This document shows, piece by piece, positions 1 to 8,045 of a stretch of DNA of 64,000 nucleotides (the stretch's first letter is position 1; every line of letters begins with the position of its first letter). Both the position numbers and the translations under genes were made by a program. This DNA comes from Gangjinia marincola. Its GTDB lineage: Bacteria > Bacteroidota > Bacteroidia > Flavobacteriales > Flavobacteriaceae. The notes beneath the pieces are model-generated. The model was not told the DNA's origin, made no database searches, and saw nothing but the letters and a program-made list of their open reading frames with translations. Location: NCBI RefSeq assembly GCF_039523415.1, contig NZ_BAAAFG010000015.1, positions 310,001 through 374,000 on the forward strand. The letters are read 5' to 3'.

Positions 1-579
1 CGAGATATGCAGGATACGTTTTTTATTCAGACCAATCCAGACGTGCTTTTGCGCACACACACCTCTAGCGTGCAAGTGCGGTATATGGAAAACAATACTC
101 CGCCTATCAGAACGATTTCACCAGGAAGAGTGTATCGTAATGAGGCGATCTCAGCACGATCGCATTGCTTTTTTCACCAGGTAGAAGGCTTGTACATCGA
201 CAAGGATGTAAGTTTTGCAGATCTTAAGCAAACGCTACAATATTTTACCACAGAGATGTTTGGGAAGTCTAAGATTAGACTGCGACCTTCTTATTTTCCG
301 TTTACAGAACCCAGTGCAGAGGTAGATGTGTATTGGGGATTAGAGACTGAAACCGATTACCGCATGACGAAAGGTACAGGTTGGTTAGAAATCATGGGCT
401 GCGGAATGGTAGATCCCAACGTCTTAGAGAATTGCGGAATTGACAGTAAAGAGTATTCCGGATTTGCTTTTGGGATGGGGATTGATCGTATTGCCCTGTT
501 ATTGCACCAAATTCCAGATATTAGAATGTTGAGTGAAAATGATGTGCGCTTTTTAGAGCAGTTTAAAAGTGTGTTATAA
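1..579 (+). CDS. pheS: Phenylalanine--tRNA ligase alpha subunit (3' part, 5' end outside window)
   Basis: This is the C-terminal catalytic part of the class II phenylalanyl-tRNA synthetase alpha chain, which pairs with PheT in a heterotetramer in the cytoplasm to charge tRNA-Phe. The reading frame is open from base 1, so the start lies upstream. Visible signatures are the motif 2 region (GRVYRNEAISARSHCFFHQVEG, split here as GRVYRNE and HCFFHQVEG), the Phe-binding stretch FPFTEPSAEVDV, and motif 3 GFAFGMGIDRIAL just before the end. The protein ends normally at FKSVL. The next gene starts on the base after the stop codon, so the two are surely co-transcribed. Family assignment is certain; only the N-terminal coiled coil and start are missing. 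Confidence 0.97.
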   Translation, partial: RDMQDTFFIQTNPDVLLRTHTSSVQVRYMENNTPPIRTISPGRVYRNEAISARSHCFFHQVEGLYIDKDVSFADLKQTLQYFTTEMFGKSKIRLRPSYFPFTEPSAEVDVYWGLETETDYRMTKGTGWLEIMGCGMVDPNVLENCGIDSKEYSGFAFGMGIDRIALLLHQIPDIRMLSENDVRFLEQFKSVL

Positions 580-981
580 GTGAAAAAGGATATCACAATT
601 CCTAAAACCGAAGGGGTGCTACTCGCGGCAGTATTTGAAAAACACGCGGAGTATCATACTGATGACTGGAACATCTATATTCTTAATACCAAACCTGAAC
701 CCTTAGAAAATCTTTTAATCGTCTCAAAAGGATTTAGCGCAACTAAAGTGACTCCGGCGATGCGGCATAAATTGGCGGTGCTCCCGGCAAAATCCTATGC
801 CAAGGTTGAATTCTTACAACAGGATGTGTTGGCTTTGACCAATGAATTCTCGGTTACCTTTTTTCATGAAGGAACGCTATATGATCAAAAATTCGTCTTT
901 AAACCTAATGCGATTAAGGCATCGGCATTAAAAGAAATTTCTTTGATGGATCGTAAGGGAGTTTTGGGGTTAGTAGAATAA
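580..981 (+). CDS. Conserved small protein directly downstream of pheS, function unknown
   Basis: This is a 133-residue protein with a GTG start that immediately follows the pheS stop codon with no spacer, which indicates translational coupling. I do not recognise a named domain. It has no signal peptide and no membrane segment, and is mixed alpha/beta by appearance, with a short hydrophobic segment (NLLIVSKGF) and a C-terminal region rich in aromatic residues (FSVTFFHEG). The GTG start is supported because the first residues MKKDITIPK follow at once and no in-frame ATG exists nearby. The tight link with pheS is the only functional hint. It should not be labelled as a synthetase subunit on position alone. 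Confidence 0.75.
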   Translation: MKKDITIPKTEGVLLAAVFEKHAEYHTDDWNIYILNTKPEPLENLLIVSKGFSATKVTPAMRHKLAVLPAKSYAKVEFLQQDVLALTNEFSVTFFHEGTLYDQKFVFKPNAIKASALKEISLMDRKGVLGLVE

Positions 982-1024
982 TTTGATTTGGATATAGCGA
1001 CAAAGAGCCGAAGCTTTATTTATA

Positions 1025-2029
1025 TCAATCCAACTTCTCGGTTAATTTCTTAAATATTTTCTTCGGATTTTTGTTCTCGTACAAAATGCTATACACCGCA
1101 TTGATGATAGGTGTTTTAGCTGCTTTTTTTCCTTTGGTTTGATTCAGATCGTAGGCGCTTTTTGCGGCGTAATATCCTTCGGCTACCATGCTCATTTCCA
1201 TTTGAGCACTTTTAACGGTGTAGCCTTTGCCAATCATATTGCCAAACATGCGGTTTCGACTAAAGGTAGAATAGCCGGTGACCAATAAATCGCCTAAATA
1301 AGCAGAGTCATTGATATTCCGTTTCATCTTGTACATTTTTTTTATGTAGCGCTTCATCTCTCGTATTGCATTGCTCATCAATACACTTTGAAAGTTATCT
1401 CCGTAGCCTAATCCATGAGCGATTCCGGCTGCAATGGAGTAGATGTTTTTCAGCATAGCGGCATATTCTGTTCCCACAATATCATCGCTGATTTTGACCT
1501 TGATGTAATTGCTTTTGATATGCTCTCCAAACAGTTTGGCTTTATCTTCATCAAAACTGGCGATGGTAAGGTATGAAAGACGTTCTAATGCAACTTCCTC
1601 AGCATGACAGGGTCCAGTAATTACTCCTATATTCTCTAGCGGGATGTCGTAGTTACGATGAAAATGTTCTCCAACAATAAGTCCGCTCTCCGGGACGATT
1701 CCTTTAATAGCCGAGAAGATCACTTTACCTTCTAACGAAACCGTCAACTTATCTAATTCTTTCTGCAAGAAAGCGCTGGGAACAGCAAAGATCAACCAGT
1801 CGGCTTGTGAAACGGCTTCATTGATATCGGTGGTAAGCAAAAGTTGATCTAAGTTGAATTCGACAGAACTCAAATAATTAGGATTATGCTCTTCGCGCTT
1901 TAAATGTTCAACTGCATACACACTACGCATGTACCAATGGAGTTGATCTACATTTTCGCATAAAATTTTAACTAATGCTGTGGCCCAGCTACCACCACCG
2001 ATCACTGCAAACGTCGGACTGTTTTTCAT
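1025..2029 (-). CDS. gpsA: Glycerol-3-phosphate dehydrogenase [NAD(P)+]
   Basis: This cytoplasmic enzyme reduces dihydroxyacetone phosphate to sn-glycerol 3-phosphate, the backbone for phospholipids. The protein is 334 residues, normal for the family. The N-terminal Rossmann motif is VIGGGSWATAL (residues 9-19), followed by FAVPS and the SAIKG segment. The segment EYAAMLKNIYSIAAGIAHGL near residue 200 carries the conserved catalytic lysine, and the substrate-binding DLLVTGYSTFSRNRMFG segment follows. A good -7 element (TATTTTTG on the minus strand, 2049-2056) lies 20 bases upstream of the start. It is convergent with the pheS pair and divergent from the lipoprotein gene. Confidence 0.96.
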   Translation of the reverse strand: MKNSPTFAVIGGGSWATALVKILCENVDQLHWYMRSVYAVEHLKREEHNPNYLSSVEFNLDQLLLTTDINEAVSQADWLIFAVPSAFLQKELDKLTVSLEGKVIFSAIKGIVPESGLIVGEHFHRNYDIPLENIGVITGPCHAEEVALERLSYLTIASFDEDKAKLFGEHIKSNYIKVKISDDIVGTEYAAMLKNIYSIAAGIAHGLGYGDNFQSVLMSNAIREMKRYIKKMYKMKRNINDSAYLGDLLVTGYSTFSRNRMFGNMIGKGYTVKSAQMEMSMVAEGYYAAKSAYDLNQTKGKKAAKTPIINAVYSILYENKNPKKIFKKLTEKLD

Positions 2030-2048
2030 GTACTCGTTATTCTTTCCT

Positions 2049-2056
2049 CAAAAATA
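2049..2056 (-). promoter_or_regulatory. -7 promoter element for gpsA
   Basis: An exact match to the Bacteroidota -7 consensus TAnnTTTG (TATTTTTG) lies 20 bases upstream of the gpsA ATG. No convincing -33 TTG is seen at the usual distance. Confidence 0.55.
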
Positions 2057-2148
2057 CTGAAAATTTAATCCTTGTAAAATATTGACAGTAAGCAACTTAT
2101 GTTTTTGGCATGTTGATTGAAATTAAGATATGTATAACCCTAAAAACA

Positions 2149-3090
2149 ATGCGTATGAAAACTGTACACTTACTTTCGGGATTTTGGTTGATGAGTCTTT
2201 TGTTTACCTCATGTTATGTGGAGACTGTAACAGATGAAACAATCATTATTGAAGAACCAGTAGTCACTCTTAATGACATACTCTCATCGTATGAGTTGTG
2301 GTATGTAGATATTGAACAAACTACAGGCCAAGGAGAAGTTTCTTTTTTACAACGCGCATTCACGGTATCGTTTAGAAACGGGACCGTACATGCCAATAAT
2401 AATCTTGTAGGAATTGGTGAACAGGGAAATGGATTTGGGATTCCCATAGGAACCTATGATACCTTTGGAGATGAGCTTGAGATCATACATGATTTAGATG
2501 GATTTATGTCTTTACACATAGATCAAGTATCCAGTAATCTTTTGCGTTTCTATGATACGATTACAAACACTTCTTATGTATTACTTGGATACCAACGTGA
2601 TACCTTTGATTATGACTATGTATTCTATGAAAACATGCATTATTTTTTGCAGGAATATGAAGTATGGGAAAAGATCCATACCAGTGACTATGGAGATGTA
2701 AATTTGTTTGATGATGAGCATTACATCCAATTCTTACCTTTTGGAAGGGGCGATAACTTTAGAAGCTCTGTGGATGTAAGTGGTACGTCACCTCAGGATA
2801 TTTTTTGGGATTATGAAGGGCACTATGAAATCAATGATGTGGCAGGAAATCCCTACATCAAAACACTGTCTCTTTTCTATGACCCTATGGGAGATGAATT
2901 ATTTGAAGTTGACATCATCAATGATCAAGTGATTGAACTCTTTCATGTCGCCTCTGGAACAGATTATCAATTTACAGGCAGAGGATATATCCAATATAAG
3001 ACTGAAGGAATTGAGAACGGCCCAAAGCTCAAAAAACGAATGAAAAAAGCTGAATTCAAAGAGCTGACAGCAAAAGACGTTTCTGCTTAA
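2149..3090 (+). CDS. Predicted lipoprotein, function unknown
   Basis: This 313-residue exported protein has the N-terminus MRMKTVHLLSGFWLM followed by the lipobox-like LLFTSC, so lipidation at Cys22 is likely. An in-frame ATG at 2110 would put a charged, non-signal stretch ahead of the signal peptide. The ATG at 2149, preceded by the A-rich TAAAAACA, or the ATG at 2155 (MKTVHL), fits better. The mature part is acidic and rich in Tyr, Asp and Phe, with two similar-looking halves (residues about 30-150 and 165-300) of short beta strands. The end is basic (KLKKRMKKAEFKEL). I recognise no family. It stands alone between gpsA (divergent) and nadD (convergent), sharing a terminator with the latter. 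Confidence 0.75.
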   Translation: MRMKTVHLLSGFWLMSLLFTSCYVETVTDETIIIEEPVVTLNDILSSYELWYVDIEQTTGQGEVSFLQRAFTVSFRNGTVHANNNLVGIGEQGNGFGIPIGTYDTFGDELEIIHDLDGFMSLHIDQVSSNLLRFYDTITNTSYVLLGYQRDTFDYDYVFYENMHYFLQEYEVWEKIHTSDYGDVNLFDDEHYIQFLPFGRGDNFRSSVDVSGTSPQDIFWDYEGHYEINDVAGNPYIKTLSLFYDPMGDELFEVDIINDQVIELFHVASGTDYQFTGRGYIQYKTEGIENGPKLKKRMKKAEFKELTAKDVSA

Positions 3091-3094
3091 TACC

Positions 3095-3128
3095 ATAAAG
3101 CCTGCTCACTAGCTTGTGCAGGCTTTAT
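3095..3128. terminator. Bidirectional hairpin terminator
   Basis: A perfect 11-bp inverted repeat, ATAAAGCCTGC (3095-3105) and GCAGGCTTTAT (3118-3128), lies between the convergent lipoprotein and nadD genes. A/T runs flank both sides, so it can stop transcription from either direction. It overlaps the last codons of nadD. Confidence 0.85.
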
Positions 3129-3709
3129 ATTTTATAAAAATTCATATCGTCCATATACTTCCAAACCAAAGCCGGCAATAAAGGCCTGATATCTTTTTTA
3201 TTTTTGACAGCGTTGCGAATAAAGGTTGAAGAGATTTCCATGATGGGCGCATCAACCCGATGGATTTTAGGATGATCTTTAAACTGGTCCGGAACTATTC
3301 CAGTAGAGATTCTAGGGTACACATAAATAGAATAGTCTTGTAATATCACTTCGTGATTTTTCCATTTGTGTAGAGACTTGAGGTTATCCTCTCCCATAAT
3401 CAAAGAAAATTCATACGAAGGATATTTCTCTTGAAGCACCGCTAACGTATGTACAGTATAGTTAGGCTGAGGTAAATCAAATTCAATCGTACTGGGTTTT
3501 AATTGATCAAAATCCTCTGTTGCCAGATGCACCATTTCTAACCTATGGTGGTTGTCCAAAAGCGAACTTTTCTTTTTAAATGGATTATGCGGAGTCACCA
3601 CCAGCCAAACCTCTTCAAGGTCTGAAAACTCAACCATATGATTTGCAATGGCTAAATGGCCTATATGAATAGGATTAAAGGTCCCAAAGTATAACCCAAC
3701 TTTTTTCAC
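3125..3709 (-). CDS. nadD: Nicotinate-nucleotide adenylyltransferase
   Basis: This enzyme transfers AMP from ATP to nicotinate mononucleotide in NAD biosynthesis. The 194 residues are typical. The nucleotidyltransferase signature GTFNPIHIGH (residues 9-18) carries the (T/H)xGH site. WLVVTPHNPFKKK and the C-terminal ISSTFIR signature are also present. It ends an operon with gmk (2 bases upstream) and yicC, a common flavobacterial order. No internal promoter is visible. The 3' end runs into the bidirectional terminator. Confidence 0.97.
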   Translation of the reverse strand: MKKVGLYFGTFNPIHIGHLAIANHMVEFSDLEEVWLVVTPHNPFKKKSSLLDNHHRLEMVHLATEDFDQLKPSTIEFDLPQPNYTVHTLAVLQEKYPSYEFSLIMGEDNLKSLHKWKNHEVILQDYSIYVYPRISTGIVPDQFKDHPKIHRVDAPIMEISSTFIRNAVKNKKDIRPLLPALVWKYMDDMNFYKI

Positions 3710-3711
3710 CG

Positions 3712-4308
3712 TTAGACAGGAATATAGGTTTGCGAATCTGTCTCGACAAAGGCCGAAACTAAATCGTAAGCTTCTTTTAATGCCTTTTTAAGATCATCAT
3801 TAAAGATGACATGATCAAATTGAGGTTTGGTAGCCATCTCAACCGAAGCTTTTGCAATACGCATGTTAATCTTTTCATCAGACTCTGTCTTGCGTTTCTT
3901 AAGTCTAATTTTGAGTTCATCTACACTGGGAGGTTCAACAAAAACAGAGAGCGTTTTATCTGGAAATTTCTTTTTAATCCGCAGTCCGCCAACCACATCA
4001 ATATCAAAAATTACGTGTTTGCCTTTGGCCCAAATGCGCTCTACTTCCTTCTTAAGCGTACCGTAAAAGTTATCGCGATAGACCTCTTCCCACTCTAAAA
4101 AATCTCCGTTTTTAATGTGTTGTTTAAAGTCTGAAAGGGAGATGAAGTAATAATCTTCTCCTTCTTTTTCCTCCCCGCGGGGCTCACGTGAAGTACACGA
4201 AACCGAAAAGTCTAGATTGAGCTCTTCTTTATCCAGCAAATAACGCACAATGGTGGTTTTACCCGATCCGGAAGGTGCCGAAAACACAATTAATTTTCCG
4301 TCAAACAT
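3712..4308 (-). CDS. gmk: Guanylate kinase
   Basis: This enzyme phosphorylates GMP to GDP with ATP. It is 198 residues, full length. The P-loop is APSGSGKTT (residues 11-19), followed by the GMP-binding stretch SCTSREPRGEEKEGEDYYFIS and the lid region RLKKRKTESDEKINMR. The ATG overlaps the yicC stop by one base (TAATG), and nadD follows after two bases, so the three genes form one transcription unit. The combination of gmk with yicC is conserved widely in bacteria. Confidence 0.98.
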   Translation of the reverse strand: MFDGKLIVFSAPSGSGKTTIVRYLLDKEELNLDFSVSCTSREPRGEEKEGEDYYFISLSDFKQHIKNGDFLEWEEVYRDNFYGTLKKEVERIWAKGKHVIFDIDVVGGLRIKKKFPDKTLSVFVEPPSVDELKIRLKKRKTESDEKINMRIAKASVEMATKPQFDHVIFNDDLKKALKEAYDLVSAFVETDSQTYIPV

Positions 4309-5177
4309 TAGAGTACGTTTAAAAGTTGTTCTTTAATCTTTTCTAATTCATCCTTCATTTGCACCACCAATTGCTGCATTGGAGCATAATTTGCTTTACT
4401 TCCAATGGTATTGATTTCTCTCCCAATCTCCTGGCTTATAAATCCTAATTTTTTACCGTTGGAGTCTGCCGTATTTAAGGTTTCTGTAAAATAATTCAAG
4501 TGGTTCTTAAGGCGCACTTTTTCTTCGGTAATGTCATACTTCTCGATGTAGTACACCAGTTCTTGCTCAAATCGATTTTCATCGATTTTTTCTTTGAGTT
4601 CCTCTACTCCCTTGCGTAATCGTTCCCGTACCGCTTGGGTTCTTTCCGGGTCAATAGTAATTACTCGTTCGAGTAAATCTGTGATGTGTGAAATACGTAG
4701 TTCAAAATCTTCTTTAAGATGAGCACCTTCGGCTTTTCTAAAGGCAGTGATGTTTTGTAAAGCCTCGGTGACGGCATCCTGAATTGATTTATATTCGGTT
4801 TCATCAATTTCTTCCCGTTCGGTTTTCAACGTATCCGGCATACGAACTGCCATTTTAAGATACTCTATATCGTTTTCTTTTTGAGTATGGATGGAAACCT
4901 CTTTAAGCTGCCGCACGTATTCTTCAACCACCGGGATATTGACCTGGCTAGAGGTTTCTTCATGAGTGGATTCTACGTACACCGAAAAATCTATTTTTCC
5001 GCGAACCAAGGACTGTCCAACCATTTTACGTAGTTCCAGTTCTTTTTCTTTGTATTGATGCGGAATACGCGCATTAAGATCCAGGTTCTTACTGTTGAGA
5101 GAGCGTATTTCTACGTTAATTTTTTTCCGCGGAAGCGATAGTACATGCTTCCCAAATCCCGTCATGGATTGTATCAT
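4308..5177 (-). CDS. yicC: YicC/YloC family endoribonuclease
   Basis: This 289-residue protein begins MIQSMTGFGK, the hallmark N-terminus of the YicC family. It has the expected YicC-like N-terminal domain and a C-terminal DUF1732 domain ending in QLVVQMKDELEKIKEQLLNVL. Family members are reported to be endoribonucleases linked to stationary-phase survival. An ATG 21 bases upstream (5198) is in frame, but a perfect -7 element (TACCTTTG, 5196-5203 minus) covers it, so translation must begin at 5177. It is the first gene of yicC-gmk-nadD and overlaps gmk by one base. Confidence 0.94.
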   Translation of the reverse strand: MIQSMTGFGKHVLSLPRKKINVEIRSLNSKNLDLNARIPHQYKEKELELRKMVGQSLVRGKIDFSVYVESTHEETSSQVNIPVVEEYVRQLKEVSIHTQKENDIEYLKMAVRMPDTLKTEREEIDETEYKSIQDAVTEALQNITAFRKAEGAHLKEDFELRISHITDLLERVITIDPERTQAVRERLRKGVEELKEKIDENRFEQELVYYIEKYDITEEKVRLKNHLNYFTETLNTADSNGKKLGFISQEIGREINTIGSKANYAPMQQLVVQMKDELEKIKEQLLNVL

Positions 5178-5195
5178 AGTTAAAAAATAAGAAAA

Positions 5196-5203
5196 CAAAG
5201 GTA
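5196..5203 (-). promoter_or_regulatory. -7 promoter element for yicC-gmk-nadD
   Basis: TACCTTTG matches TAnnTTTG exactly and lies 18 bases upstream of the yicC start. Its position rules out the upstream in-frame ATG as the true start. Confidence 0.6.
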
Positions 5204-5253
5204 GCTATACTTACGGAAGCTGAAAAATATACCTAAGGAGCGAACAATATTCT

Positions 5254-5601
5254 TTACAACAGATTTCCATTTTTATCAAAATGCTGATCAATTTTACGTT
5301 CTGATCTTATGAATAAGCCTATCATCAATATCAAAAGCAGAATTCCCTGAAGCAACATTGCATTATTTGGAAATAATAAGTATACCACAAAACTGCCTAA
5401 CGCAAGCAGCCAACCCCAAAGAATAATCATTTTTGCACCCACCTTGTTAGCATAATTCCAAATTTGTTGGTTTGCCATACTGCGCCTGGTGCGATAGCCG
5501 TACAGATAATTAATCTTTTTAGGAGGAAAATAGCGATAAATATAACCAAGTAGTATGAGTAGTGTTGGTGTTATTGCTAATGTAAGAATATCCTGATTCA
5601 T
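5254..5601 (-). CDS. SdpI/YhfL family membrane protein
   Basis: This is a 115-residue protein with three predicted membrane helices (about residues 5-22, 58-76 and 80-99). The soluble stretch INYLYGYRTRRSMANQQIW followed by NYANKVGAKM is the signature of the SdpI/YhfL family, whose best-known member is the Bacillus SdpI immunity protein and signal transducer. In Bacteroidota the role of such short proteins is not known, and immunity should not be assumed because no toxin gene is nearby. The start ATG overlaps the stop of the bestrophin-like gene by one base (TAATG), so the two are translationally coupled. Confidence 0.85.
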   Translation of the reverse strand: MNQDILTLAITPTLLILLGYIYRYFPPKKINYLYGYRTRRSMANQQIWNYANKVGAKMIILWGWLLALGSFVVYLLFPNNAMLLQGILLLILMIGLFIRSERKIDQHFDKNGNLL

Positions 5602-6617
5602 TAGTATAATATATGATCTTTAGGTTGAATAGGTTTGGGTAATTCAACTTGATTAAGCATGTCTCTCAAATCTATTTCAATAGTTCTGCATAAGGCGGTC
5701 ATGGGTACATCATTCACACGACCTTCAAAAGGATCTTCGCTATTATCCCCTACGATCTCCATGGTCGTAAAGATCCAGGAGATTAAAACAGAAAATGGGA
5801 TTTGAAGAAAAATCATCCACTCCATACCATCTGTCGTATATTCTAACAGATGTTTTTCAAACACATTGAGTAACCCAAAAGGAATAAGCAGCACAAAGAT
5901 CCAGGTAAATACTTTTGAAAAATAACCGTATTGTCTGGGGAACGGCGTGTTTTTAATGCGTTCACATTTACCCTGAAGATTATAAAACTCCTCTAAGCAA
6001 CTCATTAATTGATCCTCTTGAAAACCATCTAATTTACCTTCTCGTTTAAGTTTTGCCACATCAACCCCCTGATTTTTGACCAAATGCGTAGCGGGATTAA
6101 CGCGTTTTTTAAGGTCTGAGAATTCGCGCATAGAAACGTAATTATACGCTTCATTGCAAGATGCATTGCGTTCATCATGCTTATCAAACAATTTTTCTAC
6201 AGCTCTATTCTCTTTTAGTGACCAAGATTTAGGCTGTCTTAACTGCACCCGCAACGCATTTAACCAGGCAATGTGCCTATGGATAAGTTGTGTATGTATT
6301 TTATGGTCCTGTTCACGGTCATTGGTTTTTATAAAAGATATGACCTGCATGGCCCAGGTGCGACTGTAATTCACAATGCCTCCCCAGATTTTACGTCCCT
6401 CCCAAAACCGGTCGTAACTCTGGCTGTTTTTAAAGCCTATGTAAAAAGAAACCGCTATACCTATAACGCTTAACGGCTGGAAAGGAATATCGATGAATTT
6501 CCAATCTAAAAAATGGTACAAGCTAAATACGACAAAAGCGTAACCACTAAAAAAAATCAAATTGATCCAAGCGTAGCGAAGAATTAATCCCCACCCTAAA
6601 TTTCTTTTTACATACAT
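5601..6617 (-). CDS. Bestrophin-like (UPF0187) membrane channel protein
   Basis: This 338-residue inner-membrane protein is of the bestrophin/YneE family. Eukaryotic members are chloride channels, and the bacterial Klebsiella homologue conducts cations. The N-terminal segment contains two hydrophobic helices (residues about 10-60) and the conserved VSFYIGFKNSQSYDRFWEGR stretch, followed by a long cytoplasmic helical region. Two further helices lie around residues 230-290, followed by MTALCRTIEIDLRDML. The length matches bacterial family members. It sits 10 bases downstream of the MFS gene and overlaps the SdpI-like gene by one base, suggesting a three-gene membrane-protein operon. Confidence 0.92.
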   Translation of the reverse strand: MYVKRNLGWGLILRYAWINLIFFSGYAFVVFSLYHFLDWKFIDIPFQPLSVIGIAVSFYIGFKNSQSYDRFWEGRKIWGGIVNYSRTWAMQVISFIKTNDREQDHKIHTQLIHRHIAWLNALRVQLRQPKSWSLKENRAVEKLFDKHDERNASCNEAYNYVSMREFSDLKKRVNPATHLVKNQGVDVAKLKREGKLDGFQEDQLMSCLEEFYNLQGKCERIKNTPFPRQYGYFSKVFTWIFVLLIPFGLLNVFEKHLLEYTTDGMEWMIFLQIPFSVLISWIFTTMEIVGDNSEDPFEGRVNDVPMTALCRTIEIDLRDMLNQVELPKPIQPKDHILY

Positions 6618-6627
6618 AAGCTCTTAT

Positions 6628-7968
6628 TTAAACATTGACCACCCGTGGATGATGCTTTGATTTATTATTTTTTCGATAGACATGAATGCTCATTAATACT
6701 ACGATAATCAGGAATATTCCTGCGCCAATGGTAAAGACTGTTGTTTGCAATGTCTCAAATAATACGCCTCCCATAACTAATCCAAACATACTTGCAATAC
6801 TACCCATGCTGTTGCCATAACCCTGTATAGCTCCTTGCATACCTTTAGAACCGGTTTTTGAAAGAAGGGATAAAAAACTAGGCCACATTAATCCGTTCCC
6901 AACAGATAAGACGGTGATCGCAGCATATAAAAGAAAATTTGATTGAAATCGAAGCAATATAAAACTGCAGGCTAAACATAGTGATCCTATTAAAATAAGC
7001 GGTTGATTACTAAATCTTTTAGATAACCTGCTTAGCAGCGGACCTTGTACTAGTATCATAATCAAGCTTGAGTATGCCAGATATACACCAAGCTGAGTGG
7101 CATTCCAATCTAATAGAGTATTCGCATATATGGGTAAGCCGGCATAGAAAAGGCTAAATCCAAAAAAAGTGAGAAAATATACGGCATAGAGCAATGGTAT
7201 CCCTGGAATAGATAAGATTGAACGCCAGGTTGGTGAGTTGTTCTCTTCGGCACTTTGATCATAACATTCTTTTTGCTCCACCTGAAAGAATTTTCTAAAG
7301 GATCGTAGGGAGAGCGTTCCGGTATCTACCGCACAGGGATTACTTTCTTTTAGTCTGGTATTAATGATAAAAATTGCTAATAGAGATATGGCCGCGGCTA
7401 ACATAAGCGGAAGACTCTCTCCTAAGAATGTAGATGCTAATAAACCTGCTACAGCGGGACCCAGGACAAACCCCGTGCTGGTAGAGGCTCCCATTAACCC
7501 AAAGTTTTTATCCCGGTCTTCATCAGTAGAAATATCAGAGAGATAGGCATTGGCAACAGAGACATTTCCACCAGTAAATCCGTCGAATATGCGTGCAAGA
7601 AAAATGATGAGTAACGGCAAGGTCATGGTATAGGTGCCGGTAAGGTTTGTAGCTTGATTCCAGAGGACGGTTTCTGGTAAAATAAATGCAAGTAAAAAAA
7701 GCATCCAGGCAAAAAATGTTCCGGCTTGAGAGATGACCAACACCTTTTTTCGCCCGATCCGATCAGATAATTTTCCTAGTATAGGCGCGCCGATAAACTG
7801 AAAAAAGGGATACATCGCTCCGATCAATCCATAGATGAAGCCATTTCCTCCTAAATCAGTGACGATAAAGATTAAAATGGGAATCACCAGGCTGTAGCCT
7901 AGTATTCCGATAAAGTTCACCAGTAGGATTGGGAAGATTTTTGCGCTAAAAAAGGAGGTGAACTTCAT
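6628..7968 (-). CDS. MFS transporter (TCR/Tet-like drug efflux family)
   Basis: This is a 446-residue, 12-helix major facilitator with the motif A signature GKLSDRIGRKK (residues 65-75) between helices 2 and 3. The motif C-like GFVLGPAVAGLLA lies in helix 5, as in drug/proton antiporters. The central cytoplasmic loop (about residues 210-245) is longer and more polar than usual. Substrate is unknown; proton-driven export of a small organic molecule is the usual role. It is upstream of the bestrophin-like and SdpI-like genes with a 10-base gap. A probable terminator separates it from the aldo/keto reductase gene. Confidence 0.93.
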   Translation of the reverse strand: MKFTSFFSAKIFPILLVNFIGILGYSLVIPILIFIVTDLGGNGFIYGLIGAMYPFFQFIGAPILGKLSDRIGRKKVLVISQAGTFFAWMLFLLAFILPETVLWNQATNLTGTYTMTLPLLIIFLARIFDGFTGGNVSVANAYLSDISTDEDRDKNFGLMGASTSTGFVLGPAVAGLLASTFLGESLPLMLAAAISLLAIFIINTRLKESNPCAVDTGTLSLRSFRKFFQVEQKECYDQSAEENNSPTWRSILSIPGIPLLYAVYFLTFFGFSLFYAGLPIYANTLLDWNATQLGVYLAYSSLIMILVQGPLLSRLSKRFSNQPLILIGSLCLACSFILLRFQSNFLLYAAITVLSVGNGLMWPSFLSLLSKTGSKGMQGAIQGYGNSMGSIASMFGLVMGGVLFETLQTTVFTIGAGIFLIIVVLMSIHVYRKNNKSKHHPRVVNV

Positions 7969-7979
7969 TAGCTAAAAGT

Positions 7980-8020
7980 AAAAAGACCCAGATCATTATC
8001 AAAATGTTCGGGGTCCTTTA
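7980..8020 (-). terminator. Probable terminator of the aldo/keto reductase gene
   Basis: On the minus strand, AAAGGACCC pairs with GGGTCTTT (one bulged G) around a loop of more than 20 bases, followed by a run of T. The long loop makes it weaker than the other terminators in this window. Confidence 0.5.
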
Positions 8021-8045
8021 AGTTAATCGATCAATCTAGTAAGGA

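Noticed and set aside
2155..3090. Calling the lipoprotein an adenylyltransferase from its position near nadD
   Set aside because: It has a lipoprotein signal and no nucleotidyltransferase motif; nadD itself is intact on the other strand.
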